The notes below the pieces were generated by a model. The model was not told the DNA's origin and ran no database searches. It saw nothing but the letters and a program-made list of their open reading frames with translations. Position numbers and translations under genes: made by a program. Shown here one piece after another: positions 1 to 6,025 of a stretch of DNA of 13,066 nucleotides. Every line of letters starts with the position of its first letter. Position 1 is the first letter of the stretch. The DNA is from Bacillota bacterium (GTDB lineage Bacteria > Bacillota > Clostridia > Christensenellales > CAG-138): contig JAEEYN010000161.1 in the NCBI GenBank assembly GCA_016288175.1, positions 1 through 13,066 on the forward strand. The letters are read 5' to 3'.

Positions 1-735
1 GACGCAGAGCGCGACGTTCGAAGGCAGGGTCCAGGGCGTGGTCGTCCAGGCGATCAGGTTCTCGCTGCCGTCGAAGGCGGGATGCTCCGCATCCGGGATC
101 ACCGGGAAGGTGACGAAGATAGAAACTTCCTTAACGGCCTTGTAGCCCTGCGCGACCTCGTGGCTCGAGAGCGCGGTGCCACAGCGCGGGCAATAGGGAA
201 CGATCTTGTGGCCCTTATAGAGGAGGCCTTTTTCGTCGATCGTCTTGAGCGCCCACCAGACGGACTCGATATAGTTGTCGTCGTAGGTGACGTAGGGATT
301 CTCCATATCGGCCCAATAGCCGACGGCGTCGCTCATCTGCTCCCATTCGCCCTTGTATTTCCAGACGGATTCCTTGCATTTTTCGATGAACGGAAGCACG
401 CCGTAGCCCTCGATCTGCTCCTTGCCGTCGAGGCCGAGGCTCTTTTCGACCTCCAGCTCAACGGGCAGGCCGTGGGTATCCCAGCCCGCCTTGCGCAGGA
501 CGTCATAGCCCTTCATCGTGCGGTAGCGCGGGATGATATCCTTCATCGAGCGGGTCAGGACGTGGCCGATATGCGGCCTGCCGTTCGCGGTCGGCGGCCC
601 GTCGTAAAAAGTATAGGCGGGTTTGCCTTCGGAAAGCTTCACGGATTTTTCGAAAATGCCGTTCTCCTTCCAGAATTCGAGGATCTCTTTCTCCCTCGGA
701 ACGAAATCGAGGGAAGTCGAAACCTTTTTGTACAT
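1..735 (-). CDS. ileS: Isoleucyl-tRNA synthetase, N-terminal 245 residues (runs off the left edge)
   Basis: This enzyme charges tRNA-Ile with isoleucine in the cytoplasm. The visible part is the N-terminal Rossmann catalytic half and the start of the editing-domain region. It shows the DGPPTANG stretch (residues 45-52), the class I HIGH signature as PHIGHVL (HIGH at 55-58), the WDTHGLPVE block, the PYCPRCGT metal-knuckle-like motif and the SSHEVAQGY block. WDTHGLPVE and SHEVAQGY are typical of the long eukaryote/archaea-like type of IleRS rather than the E. coli type. The KMSKS motif and C-terminal domains lie outside the window. The ATG at 735 is chosen because it begins the family's usual N-terminus and has a GGAGG ribosome binding site 8 nt upstream (minus strand). 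The gene is preceded by a T-box leader, so its expression should rise when tRNA-Ile is uncharged. The identification is secure; the subtype is read by eye. Confidence 0.97.
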   Translation of the reverse strand, partial: MYKKVSTSLDFVPREKEILEFWKENGIFEKSVKLSEGKPAYTFYDGPPTANGRPHIGHVLTRSMKDIIPRYRTMKGYDVLRKAGWDTHGLPVELEVEKSLGLDGKEQIEGYGVLPFIEKCKESVWKYKGEWEQMSDAVGYWADMENPYVTYDDNYIESVWWALKTIDEKGLLYKGHKIVPYCPRCGTALSSHEVAQGYKAVKEVSIFVTFPVIPDAEHPAFDGSENLIAWTTTPWTLPSNVALCV

Positions 736-794
736 TCGTTTATCCTCCGAACATTGCTGTTTTTTGCCTTGTTGATCAGGCGGCGCCGGCAAAC

Positions 795-820
795 AAAAAA
801 ACCGCCCCTGTCGGGACGGT
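795..820 (-). terminator. Regulated intrinsic terminator of the ileS T-box
   Basis: On the minus strand ACCGTCCC pairs with GGGGCGGT around a GACA loop (8 bp, one G-U), followed directly by seven T's. It sits just after the T-box sequence, about 60 nt before the ileS ATG, exactly where the riboswitch decides between termination and readthrough. Confidence 0.9.
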
Positions 821-1083
821 CTGAAACCGCGGTACCACCCGAATTCGAAGCGCCGCCTTTTCGAAAGCGCTTCGCACTCAATGCCCTTAACGGAGGCCTC
901 CGCCGCGGGCTACGCATCCTTCGTTCGCATCAAAAGGACTTCGCCTGCGGAGCTCCCGGGTGATAACGCCTGCCTTCCCCTGCCGCCTCGCACCGCCCGG
1001 CGGCTCTCTTGAAGGGGTTCGGGCAGCGTCCTGTCCCGATCATCGCCGATATTGAACTTTCTGCGGTGCTTGCCGCAAAAAAC
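795..1083 (-). ncRNA. T-box leader (tRNA-Ile-sensing riboswitch) of ileS
   Basis: This is the transcribed leader of ileS. The conserved T-box antiterminator sequence GGGTGGTACCGCGG is at 840-827 (minus strand). It is followed by an intrinsic terminator, the competing structure. Further 5' are Stem I elements: the GATGATCGGGACAGGA region near 1044-1028 and an AGAGAGCCGCC...GGTGCGAGGCGGC arm near 1009-978. The likely specifier codon is ATC (Ile) at 964-962, within GTTATCACC, matching the downstream gene. In this class, uncharged tRNA pairs with the specifier and, through its NCCA end, with the T-box bulge, favouring antitermination. The 5' boundary is inferred from the promoter at 1092-1120. 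The T-box call is firm; the exact specifier register is inference. Confidence 0.93.
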
Positions 1084-1091
1084 TAAATTTG

Positions 1092-1120
1092 ATTATAACT
1101 CGCAATTTTCCGTTTGTCAA
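1092..1120 (-). promoter_or_regulatory. Consensus sigma-A promoter for ileS
   Basis: On the minus strand there is a perfect TTGACA (1120-1115), a 17-bp spacer and a perfect TATAAT (1097-1092). Transcription should begin near 1085, giving a leader of about 350 nt that holds the whole T-box. Such a strong promoter fits a gene controlled mainly by attenuation. Confidence 0.92.
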
Positions 1121-1168
1121 TCTTAAAATTTCATGCAAAATGATTTATCCGCCCGCATGAAATAGTGC

Positions 1169-1197
1169 TTGCAATTCTCTCGGAAATACGGCATAAT
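1169..1197 (+). promoter_or_regulatory. Sigma-A promoter of the divIC-ppx-rdgB operon
   Basis: TTGCAA at 1169-1174, a 17-bp spacer and CATAAT at 1192-1197. It overlaps the 5' end of the longest possible reading frame of the next gene (TTG at 1169), which argues that translation starts downstream, at 1235. It diverges from the ileS promoter about 70 bp away. Confidence 0.75.
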
Positions 1198-1234
1198 AAA
1201 GGTTAATGAATTTTCGTTTTACGGAGCGGAAGCA

Positions 1235-1720
1235 ATGAGCGGAACCGAACGGAACACCGCCGCGCATACCGATGGCGGCGAAGGGATCAGAAAGCATTCG
1301 AGGCTGCGGACAGCCGCGGCGATCATCGGCGTGGCCGTTGCTCTTGCAGTGATCGTTCTTGTGCTTTTTTCCATACAGCGCAGGCAGAAGGAGACGCTTG
1401 CAAAGCTCAACGCCGAGAAGGCCGCAAAGGAGCAGGAGCTGCTCGAAATGGAGCTCAAAAAAGACTCCCTGCTCGAGCGGATGTCCGTCATCGGCTCGAG
1501 GCAGTATCTGATCCGCTACCTCCGCGAGCATCAGGGCTATATGTTCCCCGGCGATATCCGCATCGACGTCGACGATCCGCACGCCGCCGTTCCGACCCCC
1601 GTGCCGCAGTATACGCCCGAACCCGTAACGCCCGAGCCGACCGAAACGGGCGAACCGGAACCCGGCGAGACCTCCGAACCCACCGAAGAGCCGACGGGCG
1701 AACCGGGCGGCGAAGGATAA
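1235..1720 (+). CDS. divIC: DivIC/FtsB-like septum formation initiator with acidic Pro/Thr-rich tail
   Basis: Predicted bitopic membrane protein of 161 residues, similar in layout to DivIC/FtsB, which joins FtsL and DivIB/FtsQ in the divisome. It has a short basic cytoplasmic N-terminus (to about residue 25), one transmembrane helix (about 26-46), and a Lys/Glu-rich heptad-like coiled coil (about 47-83). An ERMSVIGSRQYLIRYLREHQGYMFPGDIRI region follows in parts (about 84-112), as in the family's C-terminal segment. The last 45 residues are an acidic Pro/Thr/Glu tail, longer than in the classical protein. ATG 1235 is chosen over TTG 1169 because the promoter overlaps the latter and a GGAGCGGA ribosome binding site precedes the former. 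It heads an operon with ppx 26 bp downstream. Assignment rests on topology and context more than on strong motifs. Confidence 0.8.
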   Translation: MSGTERNTAAHTDGGEGIRKHSRLRTAAAIIGVAVALAVIVLVLFSIQRRQKETLAKLNAEKAAKEQELLEMELKKDSLLERMSVIGSRQYLIRYLREHQGYMFPGDIRIDVDDPHAAVPTPVPQYTPEPVTPEPTETGEPEPGETSEPTEEPTGEPGGEG

Positions 1721-1746
1721 CACTTCCGACTTTTTAGTTAAATACA

Positions 1747-2646
1747 ATGAAAAACGAAAAACGCTATGCCGTAATCGACATCGGCTCCAATTCCATTCGC
1801 TATATGCCCGAGGGCGGTGAAAATCCTCTCACCGTCACGACACGCCTCGGCTCGGGCCTCGCCGCGACCGGCAGGCTCAGCGGGGAGACGATGGAAAGAA
1901 GCGTCCGCGTGATCGCCGCAATGGCGGATAACGCGCGGCACGCCGGCCTGACGCCCGTCGCCTACGCCACAAGCGCCGTCCGGGACGCCGAAAACCGCGA
2001 TGAGTTCCTCCAAAAGGTCCGCTCCGCTTCGCGCGTAACGCCGGATGTGCTTTCCGGCGAAAGGGAGGCCGAATACGCTTTCCGCGCCGCGACCGGCGGC
2101 AGGGGCGGCCTTATCGACATCGGCGGCGCTTCGATGCAGCTCGTCACCGCTTCCTTCCGAAGGAGCTACCCCGTCGGCTGCGTCCGCGGCAGGGATATTG
2201 CCCTTTCGAAAACCGGCGCGGCGGACTGCGACGACGGATTCCCCGCGCAGAGGGATGCGATTGGCGAATACATCGACCGCCTGACTTCCGAAGAAAACGC
2301 GCTGCCCCCGGCGGGAACGCTGCTTCCCTGCAGGGGCGTCGGCGGCAGCATCACGACCCTCGGCGCGCTCGCGCAGGGCCTCGACGTTTACGACAAACGC
2401 TTTGTCCACGGCAAAAAACTGACCCGAGAAACGCTCGAAGAACTGATCGGCGTGCTCCTCCTTCTCGGCAAAAGGCGTAAATTCCACCCGCTTTTGAAGG
2501 TGCGGCACGACGTGATCCTTTACGGCGCGGCGATCCTCGCGAAGGCGATGGACCTGACCGGCGTCGGCGAGCTGACGGTCAGCACCCGCGACGGGCTCGA
2601 GGGCTATCTCGAAGCCGTAAGATCCGGCGAAGCGCCGGTACTTTGA
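1747..2646 (+). CDS. ppx: Ppx/GppA-family exopolyphosphatase / (p)ppGpp phosphohydrolase
   Basis: Cytoplasmic phosphatase of the ASKHA (actin-like ATPase) fold. Family members remove terminal phosphate from polyphosphate or convert pppGpp to ppGpp. Motifs in order: the phosphate-1 loop VIDIGSNSIR (residues 9-18), ATSAVRDAENRDEF (74-87), LSGEREAEYAF (102-112), the phosphate-2 loop LIDIGGASMQLV (122-133), and the C-terminal GVGGSITTLGALA adenosine-type motif. At 299 residues it is the short form, lacking the C-terminal HD-like domain of E. coli Ppx. It follows divIC by 26 bp. I see no Shine-Dalgarno sequence before the ATG, although the N-terminus fits the family exactly, so translation may be weak or coupled. 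Substrate (polyP or pppGpp) cannot be decided from sequence. Confidence 0.92.
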   Translation: MKNEKRYAVIDIGSNSIRYMPEGGENPLTVTTRLGSGLAATGRLSGETMERSVRVIAAMADNARHAGLTPVAYATSAVRDAENRDEFLQKVRSASRVTPDVLSGEREAEYAFRAATGGRGGLIDIGGASMQLVTASFRRSYPVGCVRGRDIALSKTGAADCDDGFPAQRDAIGEYIDRLTSEENALPPAGTLLPCRGVGGSITTLGALAQGLDVYDKRFVHGKKLTRETLEELIGVLLLLGKRRKFHPLLKVRHDVILYGAAILAKAMDLTGVGELTVSTRDGLEGYLEAVRSGEAPVL

Positions 2647-2663
2647 CCGAACAGGAGAAAAAC

Positions 2664-3263
2664 ATGCGTCTTATTATCGCTTCCAACAACAAAAACAAGG
2701 TCCGCGAGATCCGCGAGATCCTCGGCTGCCGCTTCGATGAGGTGCTCTCCATGCGCGAGGCGGGGATCGAGCTCGACGTAGTGGAGGACGCGGACAGCTT
2801 CCTCGGCAACGCCGAAAAGAAGGCGCTTGAAACCGCGGCGCTGCTCCCCGGCGACGCCGTGCTTGCGGATGATTCCGGCCTTTGCGTGGACGCTCTCGGC
2901 GGCGCGCCGGGCGTCTATTCCGCGCGCTATGCCGGCGAAGGCCATGACGACGCGGCGAACCGCAAAAAGCTTCTCGAAGCGCTCGAAGGCGTCCCCGAAG
3001 AGAAGCGCGGAGCGCATTTTGCCTGCGCGATGGCGCTCGTTTCGGACGGGAAGATCATCGCCGAAGCGGTCGGAAAGGTCGAGGGCAGGATCCTCTTTGA
3101 AGAGATCGGCGAAAACGGCTTCGGCTACGATTCGCTCTTCTATTATGAGCCCTACGGCCTCAGCTTCGCCGAGATCGACGCCGAAAGGAAAAACGCCGTC
3201 AGCCACAGGCACAACGCGCTGACGCTCCTGCTTGCCGCCCTCGATGCGGAGGAAAGCGCATGA
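2664..3263 (+). CDS. rdgB: XTP/dITP diphosphatase (RdgB/HAM1 family)
   Basis: Hydrolyses non-canonical purine nucleoside triphosphates (ITP, dITP, XTP) to monophosphates plus pyrophosphate, keeping deaminated bases out of DNA and RNA. The 199-residue length is normal for the family. Motifs: the N-terminal ASNNKNK (6-12), DDSGLCVDALGG (69-80) with the catalytic acidic pair, the PGVYSARYAG block (82-91), GFGYDSLF (152-159) and SHRHNAL (180-186). ATG 2664 is preferred to the upstream TTG 2643 because it gives the canonical MRLIIASNN start and has AGGAGA 8 nt before it. It begins 17 bp after the ppx stop and its own stop overlaps the next start (ATGA), so it is in the same operon. Confidence 0.97.
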   Translation: MRLIIASNNKNKVREIREILGCRFDEVLSMREAGIELDVVEDADSFLGNAEKKALETAALLPGDAVLADDSGLCVDALGGAPGVYSARYAGEGHDDAANRKKLLEALEGVPEEKRGAHFACAMALVSDGKIIAEAVGKVEGRILFEEIGENGFGYDSLFYYEPYGLSFAEIDAERKNAVSHRHNALTLLLAALDAEESA

Positions 3264-3754
3264 TCCGCTTCGCCGTCATCAGCGACACCCACGGCAACGA
3301 ATATTCCGCCCTCCGCGCAATTCAGGCGGCGGGCGATTTTGACGCGGTGATTCACCTCGGCGACTATGCTGCGGACGCGGAGACGATCTGCGAAAAGCTC
3401 GGCAAGCCCCTTTACGCCGTACTCGGCAACTGCGATTTCGTGCATCCTCCGAAGGGCGATTTCGGCAATGAATATGTCCTCGAGGCGGAAGGCGCGCGCA
3501 TCCTGCTCGTTCACGGCCACCGCCACGGCATCGACGTTTACTCTTCCTTCGACGCACGGCAGAGGGCGCTCGATCTTCACTGCGATGCGCTGCTTTACGG
3601 CCATACGCATATCCCGGAGGTCGCGATGAAGGACGGCATCCTCGTCATGAACCCCGGCAGCCCCGCCCGCCCGCGCGGCGGAAGCAGGCCCTCCGCGGGC
3701 CTGCTGATCGTTGAAGACGGGAAGCTTTACCCGCGGACCGTAACGCTCGATTGA
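3260..3754 (+). CDS. YfcE/MJ0936-type metallophosphoesterase
   Basis: Small single-domain calcineurin-like phosphodiesterase of 164 residues. All metal-site motifs are present: SDTHGN (D9, H11), HLGDY (D35), LGNCD (N57), LVHGHRHG (H85) and YGHTHIPE (H115, H117). The C-terminal NPGSPARPRGG stretch is typical of the YfcE/MJ0936 subgroup. Members hydrolyse phosphodiester bonds in vitro using two divalent metals; the physiological substrate is usually unknown. Its ATG overlaps the rdgB stop by 4 nt, which suggests translational coupling. rdgB next to such a phosphoesterase is a recurrent Firmicutes arrangement (from general knowledge). It is the last gene of the plus-strand operon. Confidence 0.93.
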   Translation: MIRFAVISDTHGNEYSALRAIQAAGDFDAVIHLGDYAADAETICEKLGKPLYAVLGNCDFVHPPKGDFGNEYVLEAEGARILLVHGHRHGIDVYSSFDARQRALDLHCDALLYGHTHIPEVAMKDGILVMNPGSPARPRGGSRPSAGLLIVEDGKLYPRTVTLD

Positions 3755-3789
3755 TATGATCCCGGCCAAAAAACAAAAACGGCTCCGTG

Positions 3790-4026
3790 TTTCGGCGCGG
3801 CATGATAAGGATAGTTGAATTGTTCTTGCCGCGCCGAAATGGAGACGCCCGCAGGCGTGCTAATGAAGAATGAAGGAATGAAGACGCTTCGCTGATTATA
3901 TCAGCGGGATTCTTCGATTCATCAGGCCGTAAGGGTCGATTACAGAAGAAACCCGAGAAAAGCTGTATTGCCGATCTCGGGTCATTTCTTCTATGACATT
4001 CTTTTGACCCTCCGGCGTTCGGAGGG
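3790..4026. repeat. Hairpin-rich intergenic region between convergent genes
   Basis: The 290-bp gap 3755-4044 holds no convincing ORF but at least five inverted repeats. (1) A perfect 13-bp pair at 3790-3802/3827-3839 with a 24-nt loop. (2) ACGCC/GGCGT at 3845-3858 with a CGCA loop. (3) CGCTGAT/ATCAGCG at 3890-3906, extended by GAATGAAG/CTTCGATTC to 3876-3920. (4) A bulged 8+7 bp hairpin at 3944-3992. (5) CCCTCCG/CGGAGGG at 4008-4026. Part of this surely serves transcription termination for the converging genes. The density of separate stems, together with the AATGAAGAATGAAGGAATGAAG direct-repeat-like stretch (3862-3883), would also fit a small mobile repeat (MITE-like) or a structured RNA. 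That reading is inference. Confidence 0.6.
3944..3992 (-). terminator. Probable terminator of the lipoprotein gene
   Basis: On the minus strand AGAAGAAA+TGA-bulge+CCCGAGA pairs with TCTCGGG+TTTCTTCT, a long hairpin whose 3' arm ends in a pyrimidine-rich TTTCTTCT. It lies about 50 nt past the stop of the 4045-5322 gene. The tail is not a clean T-run, so termination efficiency is uncertain; it could also act on plus-strand transcripts. Confidence 0.5.
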
Positions 4027-4044
4027 CGAGGCGATTCGGCGTTT

Positions 4045-5322
4045 TTATTTGATCCACGGAGTGAAAGCTATCAGCTCTCCTTCGTTGTCGTCGGTCGTGA
4101 GGTCATACCGGACAACGTAAGTCAAGAAGGCAGGAGCGCCCTGCCCTCCGCGGAATTGCCAGACGACGAAAAGCTCGTCCGTATCGCCGTAAATGCCGTT
4201 AGGCCGGACCGAATCGCGCACGGTATCGTATTCCGATTCCTCAAGAAAACCGAACGCGGGCTCTATCCGCCGCACAAGCGTACCGTCAAAACGGCGCACC
4301 TCGAAGGCCGAAGAATCATGCAAAAAGCCGACCGATCCGCCGCCGATCAGGAAGGCGCCGGCCCCGTTTTCAAATTCGAAAGCGGTTTGCAGTTCTTTTC
4401 CGTTGAAACGGTAAACGGGGGTGTTTTCGCCCATACTGACTATACTTGGCGCGAGATAGATCTCGCTTTCGGATTCGACCCATATATCGAACATGTCTCC
4501 GGCCACTGCGTTTTCTTCGCTTTTAAAGACCTCCTCCATGGTTTCCGTTTCCGTATCCCAACGCATGATCTCAAGCGTAGTATAAATAACGCCCGGAACA
4601 GCGGAGCTGCTGTACGCGAAGCAGAAATAGACATATCTTCCGTAAAAGAACGGATGGGCAAACTGGGAGCTGTTCAGGGCGTCGTTTTCATAGATTATGT
4701 TAGTCCGGCCGCTCTCGGTATCGACGCAGGTCAGACAGTTCACGACCTTCGGCTCGCCGGTTTCGACCCTTTCGAAAGAAACATAGCCGTACATTTTGCC
4801 GCGGTACATATCGAAGCGCTGCGGCCAGCAGGTATTTGTAAGTTCTCCGAAATCGAGCCTTGATACGGCTTTCCGTTCCGTGCCGTCAAGTTCCATTCGG
4901 AAAAGCGCGGGACCGACATAATCCGATGAGCGGAGATGCGCAACATAATAAAGCCCGCCGTTCGCATAATTCAGCGAATTTGCGTGCAGCATTATCCAGC
5001 CGCTGCAGCTCGCGTTGGTCATCTCCGAATCATGGCTGCATTCGGGCTTGCCGCAGAGCACGCCGTGTTCGCCGCTCGCCTTGTCATAATAGTAGATATA
5101 CCCGCCGCTGAAATTGCAGTAGTAGTAAGCATCCTCCGTTTCGACAAGATTATTGAAGCGTCTTCCGAAGCGATTGTCGAAATCCGTGGGCGACAGGCTG
5201 TCACCTGTATCATCGTCGGCCTGGTGCTGTAATAGCTGCTGCGAGCTTTGGGCTCCGGAGCAGGCCGCAAGACAGACAACGATAATAATAAGCGGAACAG
5301 CGATCCAACATTTTTTCCTCAT
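4045..5322 (-). CDS. Extracellular lipoprotein with CGKPECSH motif, probable beta-propeller
   Basis: Predicted membrane-anchored lipoprotein of 425 residues. The N-terminus has a basic MRKK, a hydrophobic stretch and a lipobox LAAC with the modified Cys at residue 21. Then comes a short Ser/Gln/Asp-rich linker and a globular region rich in Tyr/Phe. Repeated stretches such as DAYYYCNFSGGYIYYYD, GGLYYVAHLRS and YVYFCFAYSSS suggest blades of a WD40-like or DUF5050-like propeller. A Cys/His cluster, CGKPECSH plus a following Cys (C90, C95, H97, C106), matches a motif I know from many paralogous lipoproteins of gut Clostridia. No catalytic residues are recognised, so the ligand is unknown. ATG 5322 is chosen over GTG 5334: an ideal AGGTGAT ribosome binding site (5336-5330) lies 7 nt before the ATG and contains the GTG itself. 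It may be co-transcribed with the gene at 5411-5809. Confidence 0.85.
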   Translation of the reverse strand: MRKKCWIAVPLIIIVVCLAACSGAQSSQQLLQHQADDDTGDSLSPTDFDNRFGRRFNNLVETEDAYYYCNFSGGYIYYYDKASGEHGVLCGKPECSHDSEMTNASCSGWIMLHANSLNYANGGLYYVAHLRSSDYVGPALFRMELDGTERKAVSRLDFGELTNTCWPQRFDMYRGKMYGYVSFERVETGEPKVVNCLTCVDTESGRTNIIYENDALNSSQFAHPFFYGRYVYFCFAYSSSAVPGVIYTTLEIMRWDTETETMEEVFKSEENAVAGDMFDIWVESESEIYLAPSIVSMGENTPVYRFNGKELQTAFEFENGAGAFLIGGGSVGFLHDSSAFEVRRFDGTLVRRIEPAFGFLEESEYDTVRDSVRPNGIYGDTDELFVVWQFRGGQGAPAFLTYVVRYDLTTDDNEGELIAFTPWIK

Positions 5323-5329
5323 TTTTTCA

Positions 5330-5336
5330 ATCACCT
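5330..5336 (-). promoter_or_regulatory. Ribosome binding site that fixes the lipoprotein start
   Basis: AGGTGAT on the minus strand is fully complementary to the 16S rRNA 3' end and lies 7 nt before ATG 5322. The alternative GTG start at 5334 falls inside this site and would have no ribosome binding site of its own. Confidence 0.75.
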
Positions 5337-5351
5337 ATATTGCAAAATCAG

Positions 5352-5379
5352 GAGTAACGACCGGTTTTGGCCGTTACTC
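5352..5379. terminator. Hairpin between the small secreted protein gene and the lipoprotein gene
   Basis: GAGTAACG (5352-5359) pairs perfectly with CGTTACTC (5372-5379); the loop holds a further CCGG/GG pairing. On the minus strand it is followed by CTGATTTTGC, without a real T-run. It may therefore be a partial terminator, attenuator or RNA-processing/stability element that sets the ratio of the two messages. On the plus strand it is followed by TCTTTTGC. Confidence 0.45.
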
Positions 5380-5410
5380 TTTTGCTGTTATTTCAGATTC
5401 CGATTCAGTG

Positions 5411-5809
5411 TCAGTACAGCGTTATATCGTGCATAAATGAATAGTTTGCATGATAGATAAAATAGGCTGATAAGGGCTGTCGAGAACCGTGAATGACTTT
5501 CGCAGTTGCCGTCATACCGCAAATCCCCGAATCCGATGTGGCGCTCCCTGCTTCGGAATAAACAACAACCACGTAAACCGAACAGCAGTAATCACTTTCC
5601 TGCAAATGGTTGACATTGGGAACAAACGAGAGCGTGATGGTGCCTTTGGCTCGGATTGCGTTTAAAACTGACGAACAGTCAACCTGCACACCGAGACCGT
5701 AATCGATATGACTGTGGTTGTCCGTGGATGCGAATGCCGGAGCTGCCGCAAAGAGCAGCAGTACCGCGCAGAGTGCGAGGGAGATGGCGGTTTTGAGCAG
5801 TTTCTTCAA
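5411..5809 (-). CDS. Small secreted protein of unknown family
   Basis: A 132-residue protein with a classic Sec signal peptide: KKLLK n-region, hydrophobic core, AAAPAFA cleavage site, predicted cut after residue 27. The mature chain of about 105 residues has an N-terminal NHSHIDYGLG stretch and four cysteines (C45, C75, C76, C97) able to form disulfides. Alternating hydrophobic strands such as TITLSFVP and SVYVVVVYS suggest a small beta-sandwich. I do not recognise the family. The only suitable start is TTG at 5809, supported by GGGAGG 9-10 nt upstream. It has its own strong promoter and lies 88 bp before the lipoprotein gene on the same strand, so the two may form an operon of exported proteins. 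Confidence 0.75.
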   Translation of the reverse strand: MKKLLKTAISLALCAVLLLFAAAPAFASTDNHSHIDYGLGVQVDCSSVLNAIRAKGTITLSFVPNVNHLQESDYCCSVYVVVVYSEAGSATSDSGICGMTATAKVIHGSRQPLSAYFIYHANYSFMHDITLY

Positions 5810-5908
5810 AAGATCGTTCCTCCCTTAAGGAAATTATTTATTTAATCGGCAGAGCCGAAAAAACCGAGTGCGCAAGGACGGTCCATAAACAATTTCGTCT
5901 GTATACAT

Positions 5909-5937
5909 ATTATACTATGTTATTACGCAGGGGTCAA
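5909..5937 (-). promoter_or_regulatory. Strong sigma-A promoter for the small secreted protein
   Basis: Minus strand TTGACC (5937-5932), a 17-bp spacer, and a perfect TATAAT (5914-5909). The region is far more AT-rich than its surroundings. It gives a 5' leader of roughly 90 nt before TTG 5809, in which I see no recognisable riboswitch. Confidence 0.85.
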
Positions 5938-5984
5938 TACTGAATCAATTAGAATGATCGCAGAAATGCCTGCTGCGCGGAAGC

Positions 5985-6014
5985 AAAAAGCCCCCGGCTT
6001 TTTACCGAGGGGCC
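5985..6014 (-). terminator. Intrinsic terminator of the membrane protein gene
   Basis: On the minus strand, GGCCCCTCGG and GCCGGGGGC form a GC-rich hairpin around a TAAAAA loop, followed by TTTTTGC. It lies directly after the TAA of the 6026-6682 gene and separates it from the promoter at 5909-5937. Confidence 0.8.
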
Positions 6015-6025
6015 TTATCTTTTCA

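Noticed and set aside
82..963. Plus-strand ORF of 293 codons opposite ileS and its T-box
   Set aside because: It is antisense to conserved IleRS motifs and runs through the riboswitch and its terminator; its product has no recognisable features and reflects GC-rich codon bias.
1738..2508. Minus-strand ORF of 256 codons opposite ppx
   Set aside because: Antisense to all Ppx/GppA motifs, with no family resemblance of its own.
3755..3790. A classical intrinsic terminator right after the metallophosphoesterase gene
   Set aside because: GGCC/GGCT around an A-rich stretch gives only a weak stem and no T-run; the stronger stems further on are more likely to act.
3790..3839. The 13-bp inverted repeat as a tRNA or as ends of an insertion sequence
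   Set aside because: No tRNA cloverleaf or T-loop sequence is present, and there is no transposase ORF; only 24 nt lie between the arms.
4156..4863. Plus-strand ORF of 235 codons opposite the lipoprotein gene
   Set aside because: The minus-strand frame has a lipobox, an ideal ribosome binding site and a Cys/His motif; the plus-strand frame has none of these.
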